In this document: in pieces, positions 57,489 to 64,000 of the stretch
Numbering within the stretch: position 1 is the stretch's first letter
How the letters are laid out: each line of letters begins with the position of its first letter
From: Hygrophila difformis
Taxonomy: Eukaryota; Streptophyta; Magnoliopsida; Lamiales; Acanthaceae
Length of the DNA stretch: 64,000 bases
Direction: 5' to 3'
Assembly (NCBI GenBank): GCA_030278955.1
Contig: JAOANR010000003.1
Coordinates: 29,961,227 to 30,025,226, forward strand
Notes under the pieces: generated by a model
What the model saw: the letters and a program-made list of their open reading frames with translations, nothing else
What the model was told of the DNA's origin: nothing
The model's database searches: none
Program-made: the position numbers and the translations under genes

Positions 57489-60400
57489 ATGGCACCCAGA
57501 GGAAGAGGAAGAGGAAGAACTCAACCCGCTCCCCAAACCACTACTGAAACTCCTACTAAGACACCACCAAACGTCACTGAACCGATTCAACCTGAGATTG
57601 AACAACCCCAAGGTGCGCAGGACGCCCCCGCACCGAATAATGTGGGCGATCGTCTTAGGACGATAGAGGAAGTGTTGATTGCGCTCGGAAACGCGCAAGT
57701 CAACCAGGGTCAAGCTGCGGCGGTACCTCCGCCCCAAGCTCGCCCTAACTACCTGGCGATGGTGAATCCTTACCAGCCGCCCCACTATGCTGGTGAGGAG
57801 GATCCAGCTAAACTGGAAGAGTGGATCCGGACCTTTGACAAGCTGCTGGGAGCAGTTAAATGTCCGGAAGGAGAAAGAGTGCATGTCGCCTCATACTACT
57901 TGGGAGGTGAAGCTGACGACTGGTGGCAGGCGACGCAAGCCAAACTGACTGAAGATGACGAGCCCTACTCATGGATGGAGATGATGGAACTACTCAGGGA
58001 TCGATTCTATCCCTTGAGTACTAAAGCTGCCATGTACGAAGAGTTCCTGTCGCTGAAGCAATGAGGCCAAACGGTGCAAGAATACTACACACGCTTCAAG
58101 GAGCTGGTGAGGTTCGCACCAAGGCTAGTGCCTACTGATGCGGAAAAGGCACAGAAGTTCGAGATGGGACTGAACCTGTCTGTGCGCGAGGTGATCGCGG
58201 GGGTACACTACCCCGATTTGCAAGCTGTGTATGACCGCGCTGTGGCGGTGGCACGTGTGGAGCAGCTGAAAAGAAGGGTGAGTGGGGAGTCCAGCAGGGG
58301 TCCCCAAGACAAGAAAAGCCGGGACTCAAGAAACGAGAACAACACTGGAAGGAACGAACAGCGCAGAGGGTCGAATAGGCCCCAACAAAACAACACTGGG
58401 AGGAGGTTCAACCAAGAAGATCCGGTACCACCTTGCCCGAGATGTGGACGACCCCATCTGGCAAGGGGATGCCCGCAACAGGGCGCCTGTTACCGATGTG
58501 GTCGAATGGGTCATGTTCGACGGGATTGCCGGACTAGGCTCGAGAACATAACAAGGAGGGACGATTTGGTCACGGGGCAAGAACAGCCTCAAAATCAAAA
58601 CGGGCGAAACGGGAATAACCAAGGGTACAGACCCCCTCAAAATAGGCCGCAGAACCAGAACCAGAACCAACGACCTCCGCCCCCTCAGAATCAAAACCAG
58701 CAACAAAATCAGCAGCCAAATGCAAATCAGCAGGGCAATCAGGGACGCCCTATGGGGAGGCTGAACGTGGTGAATCAAGCGGACGTGCCTGCGCAAGGAG
58801 AAGTGATGGCAGGTACATTTTATGTTTTGAATACGCCCCTTAGAATTCTGTTTGATTCTGGAGCTAGTTGCTCGATTATAGCATCAAGGATAGTGCCTGA
58901 GTTAGATCTACCTAAGTGCGAGAGAATTAGCTTAGGAATTCAATTGCCTTCTGGAGAAGTAGTGTCTTGCTCTAAACGATATAACGGAATTCCTATAGTG
59001 ATAAAGAACGTAGAATTCTTCGCGAACTTGGTAGAATTTAACTTAAGAGACTTTGACATCATACTGGGGATGGATTGGTTATCCCAGTATAAGGCGGTGA
59101 TCGAATGCCAAAAGCAAAAGATCACCTTGTCAAAAAGTAGGGGAAAGAGAGTAATCTTTTACTCTCAGCCCCCTAAGAAGAGCAACAAAATCGTTAGTGC
59201 ACTTAAACTAAGTAACTTGATGCGTAAGGGGTATGAACTATATGCGTGCTATGTGCACAACCTTGAGGCGGAAGAGAACAAGGTTGATAGCATACCAGTG
59301 GTAAGAGAATACCCGGACGTGTTCCCTGAGGACGTTCCGGGCATGCCACCTGAGAGAGATCTTGAATTCACTATAGATCTCATTCCGGGGACAGAGCCTG
59401 TCTCAAAAGCTCCGTACCGGATGGCACCACTGGAAATGAAGGAGTTAAAGGAACAACTCGAGGAACTGTTAGGAAAAGGTTACATAAGACCGAGTACGTC
59501 CCCTTGGGGAGCACCGGTTTTATTTGTCAAGAAGAAAGACGGAGGACTACGTCTCTGTATAGATTACCGAGGACTAAACCAAGTGACCATCAAGAATAAA
59601 TACCCCCTACCGAGAATAGAGGATCTGTTTGATCAACTGAAGGGAGCTTCAGTATTCTCGAAGATCGATTTGCGATCTGGATATCATCAATTGAGGATCG
59701 CCGAGAAGGACATTCCGAAGACGGCGTTTCGAACACGATATGGCCATTACGAGTTCACAGTGTTATCCTTCGGGTTAACAAATGCTCCGGCCATGTTCAT
59801 GAATCTCATGAACAACGTATTCCGAGAATTGTTAGATCAGTGCGTCGTAGTGTTCATCGACGACATCCTGATCTACTCAAAGAGCGAGGAAGAGCATGCC
59901 CAACACTTACATCAAGTGTTAGGAATCTTGCGAAGAAATCAGCTGTACGGCAAGCTGTCGAAATGCGATTTCTGGTTGAAAGAAGTGGCATTTCTCGGAC
60001 ACATCGTATCCGCTGCTGGAGTATCAGTGGATCTGGCAAAGGTTTCTGCCGTAACGGAGTGGGCAACTCCGAAGAGTCCAACGGAAATAAGGAGTTTCCT
60101 TGGATTAGCTGGGTATTATAGGCAATTTGTGAAGGACTTTTCAAGGATTGCACGTCCTTTGACCCAGCTACTGAAGAAATGAGCAAAATACGAGTGGACC
60201 GAAGCATGTGAGACTGCGTTTCAAGAGCTGAAGAAACGACTCACAACCACACCCGTATTAACACTACCATCAGAGAATGGTGACTTCGAAGTTTACAGCG
60301 ATGCTTCGAAGGAAGGTTTAGGTTGTGTCTTGATGCAAGACTCGAGAGTCGTAGCCTATGCATCACGCCAACTAAAACCCCACGAAGAGAATTATCCGAC

Positions 60401-62219
60401 ACACGACCTGGAGTTGGCAGCAGTCGTTTTCGCTCTAAAGATATGGAGACATTATCTTTATGGGCGGAAGTGTCGAATGTTCACCGACCACAAGAGCTTG
60501 AAATATATATTCACTCAGAAGGAGTTGAATTTGAGACAGAGAAGGTGGATGGAACTCATTAAAGACTACGATTTAGAGATAGCATACCACGAGGGGAAGG
60601 CGAATGTAGTAGCCGATGCCCTAAGTCGGAAAACCCAACACGTGACAAACTCGTTGGTAATTCCGCCGGCATTGTACATGGAATTGGCAAGATTGGAGCT
60701 AGAACTTGTGCATCCGGGCACAGTGAGAGAAACGGTCAATGCCATGGTCGTAGAAACTCCAATATTGGACGAGATTCGACTCGCTCAACCGGGCGACCCG
60801 AAACTCGAGAAGATAAAAGGGTATATTGCCAAAGGAAAGGCAATAGGATTTGCTGTCCACGAGGATGGAAGCATCCGTTTTAAAGGGAGATGGTGTGTGC
60901 CCCTTAAATGTGCCGAGTTGAAGCAAAGGTTGATGGAGGAAGGGCACAACACGCCATATTCCGTACATCCCGGAGGTGACAAGCTATACAAAGATCTGAA
61001 GAAGATCTATTGGTGGCCGGGAATGAAGAAGGAAGTGGCGAACTTCGTGGCGAAATGTCTCACCTGCCAAAAGGTTAAGGCAGTGCGACATAAACCCTTA
61101 GGACTGATGCAACCACTAGAGATTCCAAGTTGGAAGTGGGATAGCATCTCAATGGACTTTGTCTCGGGATTACCTCGATCACCTAAAGGCATGAACAAGA
61201 TTTGGGTGATTGTGGATAGGCTAATGAAGACAGCCATATTTATCCCAATGAAGGACACGTGGACTATGGACCAATTGGCCCGAGCCTACATCGATAATGT
61301 GGTACGACGACATGGAGTACCACATGATATCATTTCCGATAGAGACAGTAGATTTGTCTCTCATATCTGGACGGAGTTACAAAAAGCTCTTGGTACTCAA
61401 ATCAAAATGAGCACCGCATTCCACCCAATGACGGATGGACAAACCGAGAGGACAATCCAAACACTAGAAGACATGCTGAGAGCATGTGTGTTGGAATTCA
61501 AAGGGAATTGGGAGTCTCATTTACCCTTAATTGAGTTTTCCTATAATAATAGCTACCATGCTAGCATTGGCATGGCACCTTTCGAGGCGTTGTATGGACG
61601 AAAGTGCCGAAGCCCGTTGAGCTGGGAAGAAAATGATAAGTCCGTGGTGGTGGGACCACAACTTATCGAAGACATGGCTCAACAAATCAAGGTGATTCAA
61701 GGGAAAATGAAAGCCGCTCAAGACCGTCAAAAGAGTTATGCCGACGTGAGACGACGAGACCTAGAATTTCAAGTGGGAGATAGGGTCATGCTAAAGATAT
61801 CACCCATGAAGGGGGTGATGCGCTTTGGCAAGCGAGGGAAGTTAAGTCCTCGATATATAGGACCTTACGAAATTCTAGAACGAGTCGGAACTCTAGCTTA
61901 CCGATTGGCTTTACCGCCACAATTAGATAGAGTTCATAATGTCTTCCATGTCTCGCAACTAAAGAAGTATGTGCCGGACCCGACACATGTACTTCAACCG
62001 GAGATAATTGAGCTCGATGAAGATTTGACTTATGAAGAAGTCCCAGTGCGTATTCTCGACACTAAGGAACGAGTAACGAGGAACAAAACCGTCAAAATGA
62101 TCAAGGTTCTTTGGGCAAACCACGAAAGTGAGACGGCAACTTGGGAAGTAGAATCCGACATGAGAGAACGCTACCCGACATTGTTCCAAACCGATACCGA
62201 CACAGTTATGGGGACATAA
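57489..62219 (+). pseudogene. gag-pol of the gypsy element, two in-frame TGA stops
   Basis: One continuous frame of 1,576 codons makes the whole polyprotein but for TGA at 58062-58064 (inside gag) and 60180-60182 (between RT and RNase H). The ATG at 57489 begins the basic start MAPRGRGRGR; an in-frame ATG at 57408 would add 27 residues. Gag has the retrotransposon-gag core (EWIRTFDKLL, YYLGGEADDWW) and knuckles [13 protein letters not shown] and [14 protein letters not shown]. Protease has FDSGAS (about 58851). RT has [20 protein letters not shown] and [10 protein letters not shown] (about 59860). RNase H has [11 protein letters not shown] and TDHKSL. Integrase has its HHCC region ([14 protein letters not shown]), [15 protein letters not shown] and [16 protein letters not shown]. 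The end (residues from [11 protein letters not shown] to the stop) is a chromodomain-like tail with [14 protein letters not shown]. No frameshift is present. Confidence 0.92.
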
Positions 62220-62223
62220 CTGC
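62204..62223 (+). other. Stem-loop overlapping the pol stop codon
   Basis: CAGTTATG-GGGA-CATAACTG is a perfect 8-bp stem with a 4-base loop; the pol TAA stop lies in the right arm. Six bases separate it from TTAAGGGGGAGAGGA. The same hairpin stands before the polypurine tract of the nested element (49494-49513) and a stem variant at 49150-49169. Confidence 0.75.
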
Positions 62224-62229
62224 AATCTT

Positions 62230-62242
62230 AAGGGGGAGAGGA
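62230..62242 (+). other. Polypurine tract of the gypsy element
   Basis: AAGGGGGAGAGGA lies 10 bases after the pol stop and is followed by TG at 62243, where a 3' LTR should start. Confidence 0.88.
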
Positions 62243-62403
62243 TGTTATACCACCTATTTTTCGTGCATCTTTGTAAACTTTTGAACTACGTTATGGCTTG
62301 ATCCCTTTACCGGGTACGTAGGCAGCTTAGAAGTCTTAATTCTATGTTCAGTCACAAAATAATAAAATAAACAAAAGACCTTAAGGATATTCGTATACCT
62401 TTT
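62243..62403 (+). repeat. LTR-head-like segment that does not match the 5' LTR
   Basis: Directly after the polypurine tract comes TGTTATACCACCTATTTTTC, an LTR-like start, then AACTACGTTATGGC and CCGGGTACGTAGGCAGC, words I associate with plant gypsy LTRs. Nothing like it occurs at the start of the 5' LTR. From 62383 on, a 59-bp unit (AAGGATATTCGTATACC...) is repeated about 1.4 times and leads into the duplicate of the 5' flank. Confidence 0.65.
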
Positions 62404-62588
62404 TTATCAAAAGATTTTTATACATATCTATCACAATTAATAAGGATATTCGTATACCTTTTTTATGAAAAGATTTTTATTTCTATATCTGTGACATTTC
62501 ACTTCCCCCATTATATACTATATAATGTCATTTGTTTATATTGGCAACTAAACAAATATTCAGCTACATGATGGTAATAAAATATGTA
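62404..62588 (+). repeat. Duplicate of the DNA left of the 5' LTR
   Basis: 185 bases match 43022-43205 almost perfectly (one extra C near 62509), including GGCAACTAAACAAATATTCAGC and GATGGTAATAAAATATG. This sequence is flank, not LTR, at the left copy. Confidence 0.85.
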
Positions 62589-64000
62589 TGTAATACCCGA
62601 GAATTTTACTACATAAAATAAATAAATAAATACAATAAATAAATAAATAAATAAATATAATAAGTAAATAAATAAACAAATCAGTAAATACATTAAATAA
62701 ATAAATATAGAAGAAGTGAGAAATGAAATTAATTAAAAGAGATTTAATTAAACAAAAGAAATTAAATAAAGTTAAATAAGTCGCTACACGGGTATCCGAT
62801 ATAATTCAAAACCAAAACGTAACATTTGATCCGGAAGAAATAATGACACGAAATAGAAACCCGAAGAGAGTCCGGAAATTGGAATCCGGGAGCATAGGGG
62901 GATAGAAACCCAAAAGAGAGGCGGAAAAGCACGACGGATTGCACGACCCGCCCGGACCGAAGTACAGGCGAAGTCGGCGCGCTGGCCGCGCGGTTTTTGG
63001 GCGAAACGCGCGCCAACCCCGCGCCACTTGACAGATTCGCCCGTTGCGCGAATCTCTCGCCCGAACGCGGATTTTTCGACTTTCGGTTGAACGTCTCTCG
63101 ACCCAAGACCCTTGGGGTCAGATTTTGGACGCCCTAGGACCTAGACATCTATAAATAAACCCCCTCGGAAGCCTAAACTCTTTTTCAAAACCCTACGATA
63201 CTCTCTACACACACAAGTCGAAATCCCGGAGTCTACGGAGGCATCGAACACCAAGGCAGCAGCTTTGGACGAAAATCCAAGGATCTCCGACGTTGTGGTA
63301 AGCCCTAGTCCAATAGATCCTTTCACGTTTCAATCCGAAAACGGATTCTAACCTCGTTTCTTTTCTCTGTACACCCCGAATCGAATCTAGAACGAGGAAC
63401 CCGACGAACGGAGAGGAGAAACGGTGATCTGGAAGCCACGCCTCCGAAATAGACATCCCGGACGTTCATAAATCAGTAAGTTAATTCTTACATGGTTTTG
63501 GGAAGTTTTAAAATATTCGAAACTAAAAGATTTAACAAGAACTCATAAATCTGTCAACTTTTAGTTTCTACCGACGCAACAGTTTTGATGAATTTTTCCA
63601 AACCTTAAAACGAAACTCAAACAGAAAAACTTAAAACACGAAAAACGTTCCTAAGGCTTAGATCTATCTACTGTAAATTTTTGAGAATTTTTAGAGACGA
63701 TTTGATATGTGAAAACCAACCGAAACCGAATTGCTTGAATCTAGATCTTGAAATTCTTGACAGAACTTAGGATCACGTTTTTGACATAGGATCTAGACCG
63801 TTTTAGATCTTTGGCCAAACATGAAAGTCGTAGATAATGGTCTTAAGATGATTTCTGTAAAATTTCATCAAATTTGGAGTTGAATTGCTATGGTAGAATT
63901 TGAAATCTTTAAACTGTGATACATTAAATTCTGACAGAATTGTTCTTCTGCGAAAATTGGTGTTTTTGACCTATTTAGGTATCTCGGATTGAAAAAGTTA
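62589..64000 (+). repeat. Second LTR copy, cut by the window end
   Basis: It begins TGTAATACCCGAGAATTTTAC like the 5' LTR and follows it with roughly 2% differences. At 63800-63808 the sequence reads straight through GTTTTAGAT where the left copy is split by the nested element, so this is the empty-site version. It runs beyond the window. Confidence 0.9.

Larger units (their letters stand above)
43206..62242 (+). mobile_element. Ty3/gypsy chromovirus-type element (Tekay/Del-like)
   Basis: The element consists of a 5' LTR split by a nested insertion, a tRNA-Met PBS (56520-56532), a leader with a small extra ORF, one gag-pol frame with protease, RT, RNase H, integrase and chromodomain, and a polypurine tract (62230-62242). 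The order RT-RNase H-integrase marks Ty3/gypsy; the C-terminal chromodomain and the LTR style point to Tekay/Del. The sequence right of the polypurine tract is abnormal (see findings), so the 3' border is uncertain. Confidence 0.9.

Noticed and set aside
58062..60182. Programmed read-through or recoding at the TGA codons
   Set aside because: Read-through would be expected at the gag/pol border only. One stop lies inside gag and one inside pol, which fits mutation better.
1..64000. CRISPR arrays, operons, riboswitches or phage genes
   Set aside because: The window has plant splice sites, LINEs, SINEs and LTR elements; regular repeats are MITE or LTR parts, not spacer arrays.

Overview
This window is nuclear DNA of a flowering plant, most likely a eudicot. 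It holds one multi-exon host gene with plant-type splice sites, surrounded by LINEs, Ty3/gypsy chromovirus-type LTR elements, gene-less LTR derivatives, Stowaway-, hAT- and Mutator-like MITEs and tRNA-type SINEs. I cannot name the species. Nothing here is bacterial, viral-episomal or organellar.

The single host gene runs on the minus strand from 35522 to 25863. It is an apparently intact 20-exon MORC-family GHKL ATPase gene, 817 codons after joining the exons I could place. MORC proteins work in chromatin compaction and transposon silencing, so a transposon silencer sits here inside a transposon field. Its introns carry MITEs and microsatellites.

Left part (1-25.8 kb): a degraded hAT-like repeat (366-1047); a broken L1-type LINE (about 1985-7295); an LTR with its PBS from an LTR family (7472-8113); a complete gene-less relative of that family on the minus strand (9737-14128, 882-bp LTRs, target duplication GGATG); a 189-bp solo LTR (15190-15378); a Stowaway MITE (16433-16914); a nest of MITEs inside MITEs (17248-18400); and several SINEs with clear target duplications. 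Two neighbouring Mutator-like non-autonomous elements (19581-21337 and 21370-22576) carry GTCGCTGAA repeats in opposite orientations.

Right part (35.6-64 kb): a second LINE (36347-41993) with intact ORF1 and an ORF2 broken by a single stop, lying between 460-bp direct repeats. It is followed by a chromodomain-bearing Ty3/gypsy element of Tekay/Del type. The 5' LTR of that element (43206-56516) is split by a very young, gene-less relative in the opposite orientation (44423-55144): two about 5.05-kb LTRs that differ by one base as far as I could see, around an internal domain of only 619 bp, with target duplication GTTTT. The gag-pol frame (57489-62219) is continuous except for two in-frame TGA codons. 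To its right a second LTR copy starts (62589) and leaves the window; it is preceded by a duplicate of the DNA that lies left of the 5' LTR.

The most unusual signals are: (1) a stem-loop with a constant GGGGAC loop and covarying stems just before the polypurine tract in three Tekay-type 3' ends; (2) LTRs whose borders seem to have moved into former internal sequence, one family having swallowed PBS copies and another a pol tail with polypurine tract; (3) a Mutator-type MITE built from three tandem 450-bp hairpins; (4) an about 185-bp repeated module in the Tekay-type LTRs; (5) an extra coiled-coil ORF and palindromes in the leader of the gypsy element.
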